From Yinghuangia sp051388915 (GTDB lineage: Bacteria > Actinomycetota > Actinomycetes > Streptomycetales > Streptomycetaceae), in NCBI RefSeq assembly GCF_051388915.1, contig NZ_JBPKBH010000004.1, positions 1 to 64,000 on the forward strand: a stretch of DNA of 64,000 nucleotides, given 5' to 3'. The notes under the pieces are model-generated. The model did no database searches. It saw only the letters and a list, made by a program, of their open reading frames with translations, and was not told the origin of the DNA. The translations under genes and the position numbers were made by a program. Numbering within the stretch: the stretch's first letter is position 1; the number at the start of each line of letters is the position of its first letter. Positions 50,046 through 59,169 of the stretch are shown piece after piece.

Positions 50046-51782
50046 ATGACGCGCGGATTCGACGTGGTGGAGACCGGCATCGCCGACCTGCGCGCGGCCC
50101 TGGAAAGCGGCGCGGCCACCGCGGTCGGGCTGCTCGACGCCTACCTCGCCCGGATCGCCGCCTACGACCGGCCCGGCACCGCCACCGCGCTCAACTCCGT
50201 GGTCGTGCTCAATCCGGACGCCCGCGCCGACGCCGCGGCCTCCGACGCCCGGCGCGCCCGCGGCGAGACCCTGGGCCCGCTCGACGGGATCCCGTACACC
50301 GCCAAGGACAGCTACCTCGCCAGGGGGCTGACCGCGGCCGCCGGCTCGCCCGCCTTCGAACACCTGGTCGCTCGGCACGACGCCTTCGCCGTCGAGCGGC
50401 TGCGCGCCGCCGGGGCGGTGCTCATCGGCCTCACCAACATGCCGCCGATGGCGAACGGCGGCATGCAGCGCGGCGTGTACGGCCGCGCCGAGAGCCCGTA
50501 CAACGCCGCGTGGCTGACCAGCGCGTACGGCTCCGGCTCGTCCAACGGCTCGGGAACCGCGACGGCGGCGTCCTTCGGCGCGTTCGGCCTCGGCGAGGAG
50601 ACCTGGTCGTCGGGCCGGGCGCCCGCGTCCAACAACGCGCTGTGCGCGTACACCCCCAGCCGCGGCGTGATCTCGGTGCGCGGCAACTGGCCGCTCGTGC
50701 CGACCATGGACGTCGTCGTCCCGCACACCCGTACGATGGCCGACCTGCTCGAACTGCTCGACGTCGTCGTGGCCGACGACCCCGAGACGCGCGGCGACCT
50801 GTGGCGGACCCAGCCGTGGGTGCCGCTGCCCAAGGCGTCCCAGGTACGCCCCGCCTCATACCCGGCACTCGCCCCCGCGGACCCGAGCGCCGCACGGACT
50901 GCCTTGGCGGGCAAGCGAGTCGGCGTACCGAAGATGTACATCAACGCCGACCCCGAGGCCGGGACGAACCCCGGCGGCGGCATCGGCGGCCAGACCGGCC
51001 AGCGCATCGTCGCGCGGCCCTCGGTGATCGCCCTGTGGGAGGCGGCCCGCCGCGACCTGGAGGCGGCCGGAGCCGAGGTCGTGGAGGTGGATTTCCCGGT
51101 CGTCTCGAACTACGAGTCGGACCGCCCCGGCGCGCCGTCGCTGTTCACCCGCGGCCTGGTCGGGCGGGAGTTCCTCACCGCCGAGATCGAGGACTTGTCG
51201 GCGTGGGCGTGGGACGACTTCCTGCGCGCCAACGGCGACCCCGGGTTCGCCTCCCTTGCCGATGTCGACGGGACGCGGATCTGGCCCAAGCACCCCGGCG
51301 AACTCCCGGACCGCTACGCCGGGTTCGAGGACACGATCGGCGAATACCCGCGCTTCGTGAGGGAACGCCCGTACGCCGCGGTCACCGACATCCCGCACCT
51401 GGCGGAGGGCCTGCGCGGGCTGGAGGAGACGCGACGCCTCGACCTCGAAGTCTGGATGGACGAACTCGCCCTGGACGCCGTGGTGTTCCCGGCGGTCGCG
51501 GACGTGGGTCCGGCGGACATGGACGTCGACGAGGCGTCCGCCGACCTCGGTTGGCGCAACGGCGTCTGGGTCGCGAACGGGAACCTCGTGCCCCGGCACC
51601 TCGGCATCCCGACCGTGACCGTGCCGATGGGCACCATGGCCGACACCGGTATGCCGGTCGGCCTGACGTTCGCCGGCCGCGCGTACGACGACAACGCCCT
51701 GCTCACCCTCGCCGCGGCCTTCGAGGCGACCGGCGAGCGGCGCACCGAGCCGCCGCGTACGCCGCGGTTGCCCGCGAACTGA
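50046..51782 (+). CDS. Amidase (amidase-signature family)
   Basis: Encodes 578 residues. Catalytic Lys lies in LDGIPYTAKDSYLARG (about residues 79-94). The Ser-rich signature is YGSGSSNGSGTATAASFGAF (about 159-178), giving the cis-Ser and nucleophilic Ser of the Ser-cisSer-Lys triad. The protein is longer than average (about 470-500) because of a middle insertion around residues 300-420. It hydrolyses amide bonds of unknown small substrates; the cytoplasmic location follows from the lack of a signal. GGAGGCA RBS. The LacI repressor opposite probably senses the substrate or product. Confidence 0.92.
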   Translation: MTRGFDVVETGIADLRAALESGAATAVGLLDAYLARIAAYDRPGTATALNSVVVLNPDARADAAASDARRARGETLGPLDGIPYTAKDSYLARGLTAAAGSPAFEHLVARHDAFAVERLRAAGAVLIGLTNMPPMANGGMQRGVYGRAESPYNAAWLTSAYGSGSSNGSGTATAASFGAFGLGEETWSSGRAPASNNALCAYTPSRGVISVRGNWPLVPTMDVVVPHTRTMADLLELLDVVVADDPETRGDLWRTQPWVPLPKASQVRPASYPALAPADPSAARTALAGKRVGVPKMYINADPEAGTNPGGGIGGQTGQRIVARPSVIALWEAARRDLEAAGAEVVEVDFPVVSNYESDRPGAPSLFTRGLVGREFLTAEIEDLSAWAWDDFLRANGDPGFASLADVDGTRIWPKHPGELPDRYAGFEDTIGEYPRFVRERPYAAVTDIPHLAEGLRGLEETRRLDLEVWMDELALDAVVFPAVADVGPADMDVDEASADLGWRNGVWVANGNLVPRHLGIPTVTVPMGTMADTGMPVGLTFAGRAYDDNALLTLAAAFEATGERRTEPPRTPRLPAN

Positions 51783-51897
51783 CGCCCGGCGTCGGCGAAC
51801 CGATGCGGCAGGGCGGTGCGAACCGGCGCGGTGCGTCGACCGCGGGCGTGTTTCCGCCGGGGGCGGGTAGCCGCGCGAGCGTACGGAGGTGAACGAC

Positions 51898-52132
51898 ATG
51901 GCCACAGCGGACCCCCGCCGCGCTGCGGAAGCCCGGAGAGTACGCGCGAGAGTGCTCGGGCGACTGGCACGCCGGGGCACTGAGCGAGGACGACACGTAC
52001 GCCCTCGCGGCAAAGCTCGTGCGCCGCATGGAGACCCTGGACGCCGACGGCGAGATGTTCGCGCGGTACGCCACGTTCGTGGTCGAGTTGATCACCGCCG
52101 CGCCGAGAGAGCCCGGCCTCGGGGCCGCGTGA
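51898..52132 (+). pseudogene. Small unknown gene with one-base frameshift
   Basis: A perfect GGAGGTGA RBS precedes the ATG at 51898. In the given sequence the frame becomes Arg-rich nonsense, while a coding-type frame starts right after a C5 run at 51912-51916. Removing one C gives a clean 77-residue protein: MATADPAALRKPGEYAREC..., then SGDWHAGALSEDDTYALAAK and EMFARYATFVVELI, ending at 52132. It is small, helical and soluble; no family recognised. Because the repaired start and RBS fit so well, a sequencing error is more likely than a dead gene. Confidence 0.65.
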
Positions 52133-52209
52133 CGACCGCCGCAGCCCCGGCACGCCCACCAAAGTGGGTGTCCGGGGCTGCGCGCCCGCGGGGGAGGAGC
52201 ATCGACCTC

Positions 52210-52497
52210 ATGACGGACACCGGCATGACGGATGCGGGCCCTCCGCTCGGCCCCGACGCACACCACATGACCTGGACCGCACGCCTGTACGGATGGCAAG
52301 TCGCCGTACACGCCGACGGATCCGTACGCATGTCCCTCCCCGACCGCACGCTGTGGGCGCACTTCGACCCCCAGGGCGGCTTCCGGCACGGCGCGGCCGC
52401 CGGGCCCGGCTGCCAGGACCAAAGCCTCGATCTGCGCGAAGTCCTCGACACGCTGGCCGCACACGGCAATCCGGGACCGCCGCCGCCCCGGCGCTGA
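52210..52497 (+). CDS. Small hypothetical protein
   Basis: Encodes 95 residues; GGAGGAG is 12 bases upstream of the ATG at 52210, or closer to optimal for none of the next starts (another ATG at 52225). The body TARLYGWQVAVHADGSVRMS looks like a beta-strand pair with Trp/Tyr, followed by a helix (SLDLREVLDTLAAHG) and a Pro-rich end. The same frame is open further upstream through the preceding small gene, but that part is not protein-like. Function unknown. Confidence 0.55.
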   Translation: MTDTGMTDAGPPLGPDAHHMTWTARLYGWQVAVHADGSVRMSLPDRTLWAHFDPQGGFRHGAAAGPGCQDQSLDLREVLDTLAAHGNPGPPPPRR

Positions 52498-52713
52498 GGC
52501 GGTCTCGCCATGGCACCCGCCCCCGGGCCGCGAGAACGGTACGGGTCAACCCCGAATCGCCGGGTAGCCGCGTTTCCGCGGGACCGTCCGCGCACGCTGC
52601 GGCACGCGTTCCGGAGTTGCGTCCGAACCGCAGAGAACAGGGCCGAGGCCGCGAAGCGGTACGCGCGGTAGCGCAGCCGGCGTCCATCCGACCGGCGTAC
52701 AAGGGGTGTTGCC

Positions 52714-55257
52714 ATGTCGTCCCAGGCAAAGTCGCAGGCGCAAGCACAAACCACAGCGCCTTCGCGCTCGTCGAGCGACCGGATCGCGGATCCGTGGGGT
52801 GTCCGGACGCCGTACGCTCCCGGCAGTACGTGGCCGACGCGCACCGACGAGTTCCTTCAGCCGGGAGTGGCCTCCGCCGACGTCGAGCGTTGGGTGCAGA
52901 CCGCGTCCATCCTGCACTCGGACGGCGACGCGATGGACATCGCGGTGCGCGACGGCCGCATGGTCGGCGTCCGCGGCCGTCCGGTCGACCGGGTCAACCG
53001 GGGCCGACTCGGGCCCAAGGACCTCTTCGGCTGGCAGGCGAACGCCTCCCGCGACCGGCTGACCCGGCCGCTGGTGCGCGAGGGCGGCCGGTTGACCGAG
53101 TGCGACTGGGACACCGCCATGGACCGCATCGCCGCGGAGACCCGGGCACAACTTGACGCACGTGGACCCGGCGCGATCGGGTTCTACACGAGCGGGCAGT
53201 TGTTCCTGGAGGAGTACTACACGCTCTCCGTGGTCGCGCACGCCGGAATCGGCACGAACCACGTCGACGGCAACACCCGGCTGTGCACCGCGACGGCCGC
53301 CGAATCGTTGAAGGAGTCGTTCGGCTGCGACGGTCAGCCGGGCTCGTACGAGGACATCGACCACGCCGACACCATCGCGCTGTTCGGGCACAACATGGCC
53401 GAGACGCAGCCGGTGCTGTGGATGCGCGTCCTCGACCGGCTGGCCGGGCCGCGGCCGCCGCGCCTGGTGTGCGTGGACCCGCGTCCGACCCCGGTCGCCA
53501 AGGCCGCCGCCGTGCACCTCGCGCCGCGCTCCGGCACGAACGTCGCGCTGCTGAACGCCCTTCTCCACGAGCTCATCCGGACCGGTCGCGTCGACCACGC
53601 CTACCTGGCCGCGCACACGGTGGGCTTCGACGAACTGCGGTCCCGGGTGGCCGAATGCCCGCCGAGCTGGGCGGCGCCGATCTGCGACGTCCCCGAGGAG
53701 GCGATCCGGGAGGCCGCGGCGATCATCGGCTCGGCCCAGCGGCTGGTGTCCACCGTGCTGCAAGGCGTCTACCAGTCGCACCAGGCCACCGCGGCCGCCG
53801 TCCAGGTCAACAACCTCCACCTGGTCCGGGGCATGCTCGGCAGGCCGGGCTGCGGCGTCCTCCAGATGAACGGGCAGCCGACCGCGCAGAACACGCGCGA
53901 ATGCGGCGCCGACGGAGACCTGCCGGGCTTCCGCAACTGGCAGAACGACGAACACGTCGCCGATCTCGCCCGGGTGTGGAACGTCGCGCCGGAGGCCGTC
54001 CCGCACGACGCCCCGCCGACGCCCGCCATGGACATCTTCCGCAAGGCCGAGCAGGGCGAGATCCGCCTGCTGTGGATCAGCGGCACCAACCCGGCCGTGT
54101 CCCTGCCCGAACTCGCGCGCATCCGCGCGATCCTGGGGCAGGAGCGGCTGTTCACCGTCGTCCAGGACCTCTTCCTGACCGAGACCGCCCAGTACGCCGA
54201 CGTTGTCCTCCCGGCGGCGACGTGGGGCGAGAAGACGGGCACGTTCACCAACGCCGACCGCACCGTCCACCTGTCCGACAAGGCCGTCGAACCGCCCGGC
54301 GAGGCGCGCTCCGACCTCGACATCTTCCTCGACTTCGCGCGGCGCATGGACTTCCGCGACCGGGACGGCCGCCCGCTGGTGGGGTGGCACGACCCGGAGT
54401 CGGCGTTCGAGGCGTGGAAGCGGTGCAGCGCGGGCCGGCCGTGCGACTACACCGGCATCTCGTACGACGGACTGCGCGGCGGCAGCGGCATCCAGTGGCC
54501 GTGCAACGACGAGCACCCGGAAGGCACCCCGCGGCTCTACACCGACGGCATCTCTTGGGCCGGGGCGGACGAGTGCGAGACCTACGGCAAGGACCTGGCG
54601 ACCGGGGACCCGGTCACCGAGGCGGAGTACCGCGCCCGCAACCCGGACGGCAAGGCGGTCGTCAAGGCCGCCGAGTACCTGCCGCCGGATGAGGAGACGA
54701 GCGCCGAGTACCCGCTGCAACTCAACACCGGGCGCACGCTCTATCACTTCCACACGCGGACCAAGACGGGCCGCGTCCGGCAACTGCGCGACGCCGCGCC
54801 GGAGGTGTGGGTGGAACTGTCGGCCGCGACCGCGCGCGCCCTTGGGGCACGCGAGGGGGACCTGGTCGAAGTGGCGAGCCGGCGCGGGGCGTTGCGCGGT
54901 CGGCTGCGCGTCACGGAGATGCGCGACGGCATGGTCTTCGTCCCGTTCCACTACGGCTACTGGGACACGCCGGCGGGCCGGGGCCCCGAGGGGGACCAGG
55001 GCGGCAGGGCCGCGAACGAGGTGACCGTGACCGACTGGGACCCGGTCTCCAAGCAGCCGATCTACAAGACCGCCGCCGCTCGGGTGGACCTCGTCGAGTC
55101 CGGCGACGGTACGCCCGCCCCGGCGCCCACGACGACCGCTTCGGCGCCTGCCGAGCCGCACGGCGTACCGGCGACCGAGGGCGGCGCGGGGGCGGTGGCG
55201 GCGTACGAGGTCGGGGGGCGGGACGGGACGTCGATCAAGGCCGCAGCAAAACCTTGA
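52714..55257 (+). CDS. Molybdopterin oxidoreductase lacking N-terminal Fe-S cysteines
   Basis: Encodes 847 residues of the DMSO-reductase/nitrate-reductase-like family: DWDTAMDRIAAETRAQL, FYTSGQLFLEEYYTLSVVAH, DGNTRLCTATAAESLKESFG, MNGQPTAQNTRECGADGDLP, VLPAATWGEKTGTFTNADRT and the C-terminal molydopterin-dinucleotide-binding barrel (LQLNTGRTLYHFHTRTKTGR). The usual first [4Fe-4S] motif C-x2-C-x3-C is replaced by S65-x2-H68-x3-D72 in VQTASILHSDGDAMD. No Tat signal, so it is cytoplasmic. The substrate may be a formate-like or nitrate-like anion; it cannot be decided. Its 3' end overlaps the convergent alcohol dehydrogenase gene by 23 bases. Confidence 0.9.
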   Translation: MSSQAKSQAQAQTTAPSRSSSDRIADPWGVRTPYAPGSTWPTRTDEFLQPGVASADVERWVQTASILHSDGDAMDIAVRDGRMVGVRGRPVDRVNRGRLGPKDLFGWQANASRDRLTRPLVREGGRLTECDWDTAMDRIAAETRAQLDARGPGAIGFYTSGQLFLEEYYTLSVVAHAGIGTNHVDGNTRLCTATAAESLKESFGCDGQPGSYEDIDHADTIALFGHNMAETQPVLWMRVLDRLAGPRPPRLVCVDPRPTPVAKAAAVHLAPRSGTNVALLNALLHELIRTGRVDHAYLAAHTVGFDELRSRVAECPPSWAAPICDVPEEAIREAAAIIGSAQRLVSTVLQGVYQSHQATAAAVQVNNLHLVRGMLGRPGCGVLQMNGQPTAQNTRECGADGDLPGFRNWQNDEHVADLARVWNVAPEAVPHDAPPTPAMDIFRKAEQGEIRLLWISGTNPAVSLPELARIRAILGQERLFTVVQDLFLTETAQYADVVLPAATWGEKTGTFTNADRTVHLSDKAVEPPGEARSDLDIFLDFARRMDFRDRDGRPLVGWHDPESAFEAWKRCSAGRPCDYTGISYDGLRGGSGIQWPCNDEHPEGTPRLYTDGISWAGADECETYGKDLATGDPVTEAEYRARNPDGKAVVKAAEYLPPDEETSAEYPLQLNTGRTLYHFHTRTKTGRVRQLRDAAPEVWVELSAATARALGAREGDLVEVASRRGALRGRLRVTEMRDGMVFVPFHYGYWDTPAGRGPEGDQGGRAANEVTVTDWDPVSKQPIYKTAAARVDLVESGDGTPAPAPTTTASAPAEPHGVPATEGGAGAVAAYEVGGRDGTSIKAAAKP

Positions 55258-56416
55258 TGGCGCCGTCGTCCTTGGCGCGGAACATCTCGTACGCCTCCGC
55301 GGCCTGCGCCAGCGGCATGTGGTGCGTGGCGAACTGCTCGGTGCCCAGCGGGTCGTCGTCGCCGAGAAGGGGCAGGATGTCGTCTGTCCAGCGCCGCACG
55401 TTCGCCTGTCCCATGCGGAATTGGATCTGCTTGTCGAACAGCGTGAGCATGGGCAGCGGATCGGTCATGCCGCCGTAGACGCCGACGACGGAGATCGTGC
55501 CGCCTCGCCGGACCATGTCGATCGCGGTGTGCAGCGCGGTCAGGCGGTCGATGCCCGCCTTGCGCATCAGCTTCTCCGCCACCTTGTCCGGCAGCAGACC
55601 CGTCAGTTGCTGGGCGGCCTTGGCGATCGGCGCGCCGTGTGCCTCCATACCGACCGCGTCGATGACCGCGTCCGGCCCGCGGCCGTCGGTCCGGTCGCGC
55701 ACCGCGTCCGCGACGTTGTCGTACTCGCGCAGGTCCAGGGCCTCCACACCGTGCGCCTCGGCGCGGCGCAGGCGTTCGGGGACCAGGTCGACGCCCAACA
55801 CGCGCACGTCGCCGTGGTGCACCGCGATGCGCGCGGCCATCTCGCCGATGGGCCCGAGGCCGAGGACGGCGAGCGTCCCGCCCGCGGGCACGTCCGCGTA
55901 CGCGACCGCCTGCCACGCGGTGGGCAGCACGTCGGAGAGGAACACGAACCGGTCGTCCGGCGGCCCGTCCGGGACCTTGACCGGCAAGTGGTCGGCGAAG
56001 GGGACGCGGAGGAACTCGGCCTGCCCGCCCGGGACCTGGCCGTAGAGCCGGGTGTAGCCGAACAGCGAGCCGCCGGTGCCCTGGTCGCGGTTCTGGGTGG
56101 TTTCGCACTGCGAGTGCAGGCCCTGCCCGCACATGAAGCACGTGCCGCACGAGAGGTTGAACGGCACGACGACGCGGTCTCCCGCCTTGAGGGTGTCGAC
56201 CCCGGGGCCCGCCTCCTCGACGACGCCCATGGCTTCGTGGCCGAGGATGTCGCCCGGCGTGAGGAACGCGCCCAGCACCTCGTACAGGTGGAGGTCCGAT
56301 CCGCATATGCCGGTCGACGTGACGCGGACGATCACGTCGGACGGGTCCTTGATCGAGGGGTCGGGGACGGTGTCCACGCGTACGTCCCGACGCCCTTGCC
56401 ATGTCACGGCCTTCAT
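55235..56416 (-). CDS. Zinc-dependent alcohol dehydrogenase (formaldehyde-dehydrogenase-like MDR)
   Basis: Encodes 393 residues. Catalytic zinc residues lie in STGICGSDLHLYEVL (Cys) and LGHEAMGVVEEAG (His-Glu); the structural zinc lobe is FNLSCGTCFMCGQGLHSQCE with four Cys. The NAD-binding motif is VLGLGPIGEMAARIA. The long insertion around LFGYTRLYGQVPGGQAEFLR is typical of glutathione-independent formaldehyde/threonine-dehydrogenase-like members. RBS AGGAG lies 5 bases before the second of two consecutive ATGs (56416), which is preferred. Convergent and overlapping by 23 bases with the molybdenum enzyme gene; a shared C1/aldehyde theme is possible but not shown. Confidence 0.92.
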   Translation of the reverse strand: MKAVTWQGRRDVRVDTVPDPSIKDPSDVIVRVTSTGICGSDLHLYEVLGAFLTPGDILGHEAMGVVEEAGPGVDTLKAGDRVVVPFNLSCGTCFMCGQGLHSQCETTQNRDQGTGGSLFGYTRLYGQVPGGQAEFLRVPFADHLPVKVPDGPPDDRFVFLSDVLPTAWQAVAYADVPAGGTLAVLGLGPIGEMAARIAVHHGDVRVLGVDLVPERLRRAEAHGVEALDLREYDNVADAVRDRTDGRGPDAVIDAVGMEAHGAPIAKAAQQLTGLLPDKVAEKLMRKAGIDRLTALHTAIDMVRRGGTISVVGVYGGMTDPLPMLTLFDKQIQFRMGQANVRRWTDDILPLLGDDDPLGTEQFATHHMPLAQAAEAYEMFRAKDDGAIKVLLRP

Positions 56417-56453
56417 CATGACTCCTGGGGGATTGGGGGTTCCGGCCGTTCCG

Positions 56454-57059
56454 CTACTCCGGCGGCGCGCCCAACGGCACCGCCTCCAGCGCACGGGCGA
56501 CATCCGCGAGGTTCGCCGCCATCGCGCGCCCGGTCTTGTGCGACCACTCGTGGCCGCGCTGTTCCTCCAGGTAGTCGGGCCCCGGACCCGGCCCCAAGTG
56601 CCAGTACGTCCATGCCTGGCCCGGGATCGTGTACCCGATGTCGCCGAGGGCGCCGGAGATTTCGCTGACGACGTGGTGGGCGCCGTCCTCGTTGCCGGTC
56701 ACGACCACCCCGGCGACGCGGTTGTACGCGCGCGGGACGCCGTCGCCGTCGGTCTCCGAGATCATCGCGTCCAGGCGCTCCAGCACGCGCTGGGCGACCG
56801 AGGACGGACGCCCCAGCCACGTCGGCGAGGCGAACACGAGGATGCGGGACGCGAGGACTTTGTCGCGGACTTGGGGCCACGCGTCGCCCGGGCCCATGTC
56901 GTTCGCCACGCCGGGCTTGATGTCGAGGTCCACCGCGCGGACTTCCTCCACGTCCACGCCGCGCTCGCGCAGCGCGTCGGCGACGACGGCCGCGAGGGCG
57001 TGGGTATTGGACTCCTGCGGGGACGGTTTGAGGGTGCAGTTGATGATCAAGGCGCGCAT
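56454..57059 (-). CDS. NAD(P)H-dependent FMN reductase / flavodoxin-like protein
   Basis: Encodes 201 residues with a flavodoxin-like fold: ALIINCTLKPSPQESNTHAL at the N terminus (FMN phosphate loop with Ser/Asn), ILVFASPTWLGRPSSVAQRV near residues 73-92, and VAGVVVTGNEDGAHHVVSEI near 115-134. Members of this FMN_red/WrbA-like group reduce quinones or supply FMNH2. The gene lies 37 bases upstream of the alcohol dehydrogenase gene on the same strand, so both may form an operon. No cofactor-specific residues missing. Confidence 0.88.
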   Translation of the reverse strand: MRALIINCTLKPSPQESNTHALAAVVADALRERGVDVEEVRAVDLDIKPGVANDMGPGDAWPQVRDKVLASRILVFASPTWLGRPSSVAQRVLERLDAMISETDGDGVPRAYNRVAGVVVTGNEDGAHHVVSEISGALGDIGYTIPGQAWTYWHLGPGPGPDYLEEQRGHEWSHKTGRAMAANLADVARALEAVPLGAPPE

Positions 57060-57508
57060 GGCCGGCGGCTACCCGCTTCGTTCACCCGTATGCGTGACGG
57101 CAGTAGGGGGCGCGGGCCCGATGCCGCGGGTGCGTGCGATCGCGGGGGAAGCGGGCCGGGGCGGCGGCGCGTGGGTCCGGTGGTCGCTTCGGGAGCGGTC
57201 TTCGCCTGCGGTCTTCGCCTGCGGTCTTCGGCTGCGGTGTCGGGTCGCGTGTCGGCCGCGGTCTGGTCGGTCCCGGGCCGCGGCGCGGCGTTTTGCGGGT
57301 TTCGCGGCTGCTCGGCGGGTGGTATCCGAACGGAGGCCGTGACCTCGGTACGTGTTCGGTCGTTGTGGGACGGGTCGTTTCCCCGCCGCGGTGCGGCGGG
57401 GGTCCCACGGCGTACGAGCGTGCCGTGCGGTGTGGAGACGTTGTCGGCGGGCAGTAGCGGCCAGAGGCCGTCGGCGGCCGGTGGCCCGCGAGGTTGTTCG
57501 GAGAGCGG
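57060..57508. other. Intergenic region containing a 13-bp tandem repeat
   Basis: About 450 bases between the FMN reductase gene (-) and a small gene (+). Three tandem copies of GCGGTCTTCGCCT (13 bp) occupy about 57195-57233. Open frames on both strands are Arg/Pro-rich shadows. It likely carries divergent promoters; none could be pinned down. Confidence 0.5.
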
Positions 57509-57844
57509 ATGAACGAGAGCTGCGTCCATGGTCCCCGCTGCCGCGCGTGCCGGGTCGAGGGTGTGACGGCCCCCGCCCCGGTGCCGCGACCGGCCCCGAG
57601 CCCGCCGCGGGTCGCCCCGGGCGGACGGCGGGCGGTGCTGATGGAGTTGGCCGTGGACGCGGCCATCCGCACCTGCGGCGGATGGCCGGTGCCCGCCGCG
57701 GACCCGTTCGCGGTATTGCAGCGGGCATTCGCGCTGGGCGTCACCGACGCGCAATACGACGAGGCGCTGGAGGCGTTGCAGGCGCGCCTGGTGATCCGCG
57801 GGTTCCCGCGCTACATCCCGCCGTTGCGGTGGACCGCTCCCTGA
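57509..57844 (+). CDS. Small hypothetical protein with N-terminal Cys cluster
   Basis: Encodes 111 residues; the ATG at 57509 has GGAGAG upstream. The N terminus MNESCVHGPRCRACRVEG holds three closely spaced Cys and one His, which could bind zinc. After a Pro/Ala linker, a helical domain follows (ELAVDAAIRTCGGWPVPAAD and VTDAQYDEALEALQARLVIR). No family recognised. It is convergent with the hemerythrin-like gene. Confidence 0.6.
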   Translation: MNESCVHGPRCRACRVEGVTAPAPVPRPAPSPPRVAPGGRRAVLMELAVDAAIRTCGGWPVPAADPFAVLQRAFALGVTDAQYDEALEALQARLVIRGFPRYIPPLRWTAP

Positions 57845-57868
57845 CGGCGGTGACTCCGTGGAAGGCGG

Positions 57869-58366
57869 TCAGTGGCTGCCGTCGTCGATGCGCGCGGCCG
57901 CCGGGTGCGTGCCCGCACCCGCGACCCGGGCGCGATGTACGTCCTCGTGGTGCGCGGTGTGCAGGCGTTCCACGACCCGTGCGAGTTCGGTGTCGGGGAT
58001 GTGGTCGGGGGTGAGCGCGGGCAGGATGTCGCGGCGCTCGTGCAGCAATTGGCCGTCGGCCGCCGCGGCCGCCTCGTACGCCTGGTCGAGGAACCCGCTG
58101 CCTTCCGGACCGAGGTGTTCCGCGGCCGACAGGAAGGCCTCGACCTGGCGATTGGTGCGTACCGCTTCGTCCACGAGCTTGGTGCGGCCCGGGTCGCGGC
58201 GGACGACCACCGGGTACAGCTCCCGCTCCTTCGCGGTGGCGGTGGCCCGCAGCTCGACGGCGGTCGCGGGCAGGAGCTCCGCCACGGATTGCGGGGTGGA
58301 CCGCCAGCGTGCGATCAGCGCGCGCAGTCGGTCGTTGTCCTCGATGAGCTGCGAGTACGCGTCCAT
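57869..58366 (-). CDS. Hemerythrin-like four-helix protein (divergent)
   Basis: Encodes 165 residues, nearly all helical. The outline (LIEDNDRLRALIARWRST, TATAKERELYPVVVRRDP, AAAADGQLLHERRDILPALT and LHTAHHEDVH) follows hemerythrin HHE proteins. Some iron ligands appear absent: Asn where the first His is expected and no His before KERELYP, while LLHERR and HHEDVH remain. It may bind metal poorly or sense it. It is divergent from the Dps gene, which suggests an iron/oxidative-stress context. Confidence 0.5.
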   Translation of the reverse strand: MDAYSQLIEDNDRLRALIARWRSTPQSVAELLPATAVELRATATAKERELYPVVVRRDPGRTKLVDEAVRTNRQVEAFLSAAEHLGPEGSGFLDQAYEAAAAADGQLLHERRDILPALTPDHIPDTELARVVERLHTAHHEDVHRARVAGAGTHPAAARIDDGSH

Positions 58367-58547
58367 GTCTACTCCGTAGCCGGTCGATTCGCGGCGGAAT
58401 GGTCACCGCGCCGGTACCCGCTTCGGGATCTCGTACCCCCTTTGTGGTGTTTCGGGGTGACGGGCGTCGGGCAGCCGCGCGAAAGCGGGCCGCGACGAGC
58501 GATCGCCCGCGTAGTGGTGACACCGAGGAAGCAATCCGGAGGCAGTG

Positions 58548-59129
58548 ATGACCACGTCGTCCACCAGTTCGCCCGCGTACACCGTGCCCGGCCTCAAGGC
58601 CGACGACGCCGCACAGGTGGCCAAGGCCCTTCAGCAGCGGCTGCACGCGCTCAACGACCTGCACCTGACGCTGAAGCACGTGCACTGGAACGTCGTGGGT
58701 CCGCACTTCATCGCGGTGCACGAGATGCTCGACCCGCAGGTCGCGGCCGTGCGGGCCATGGTCGACGAGACCGCGGAACGCATCGCGACGCTGGGCTGCT
58801 CGCCGGTCGGCACGCCGGGGCGCCTGGTCGCCGAGCGGTCCTGGACCGACTACGAACTCGGCCGGGCCGACACCATGGCGCACCTCGGCGCGCTGGACCT
58901 GGTGTACGACGGCGTGTGCGCGGACCACCGCGCCGCCGTCAACGGGGTGACCGAGTCCGACCCGGCGTCCCAGGACATGCTGATCGGCCAGCTCCGGCAG
59001 CTTGAGCAGTTCCAGTGGTTCGTACGCGCGCACCTCGAACAGTCCGGCGGCGCGCTGTCGACCGCCGGCGCGGAGTCCCTTGCGGACGCCGCCAAGCAGG
59101 CGCAGGGCTCCGGGAACGGGCGGGTGTGA
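58548..59129 (+). CDS. Dps-family DNA-binding ferritin-like protein
   Basis: Encodes 193 residues. The ferroxidase-site motif is KHVHWNVVGPHFIAVHEMLD plus VDETAERIATLG, with the His, Asp and Glu ligands in place; WFVRAHLEQSGG near the C terminus is typical. Dps dodecamers store iron, consume peroxide and compact DNA in stationary phase or spores. GGAGG 5 bases before the ATG at 58548. The C-terminal tail is slightly longer than in short Dps proteins. Confidence 0.95.
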   Translation: MTTSSTSSPAYTVPGLKADDAAQVAKALQQRLHALNDLHLTLKHVHWNVVGPHFIAVHEMLDPQVAAVRAMVDETAERIATLGCSPVGTPGRLVAERSWTDYELGRADTMAHLGALDLVYDGVCADHRAAVNGVTESDPASQDMLIGQLRQLEQFQWFVRAHLEQSGGALSTAGAESLADAAKQAQGSGNGRV

Positions 59130-59169
59130 GTCGGGGGCGATCGGGTGTGCGCCGGGTCGGGGCCAGGGC

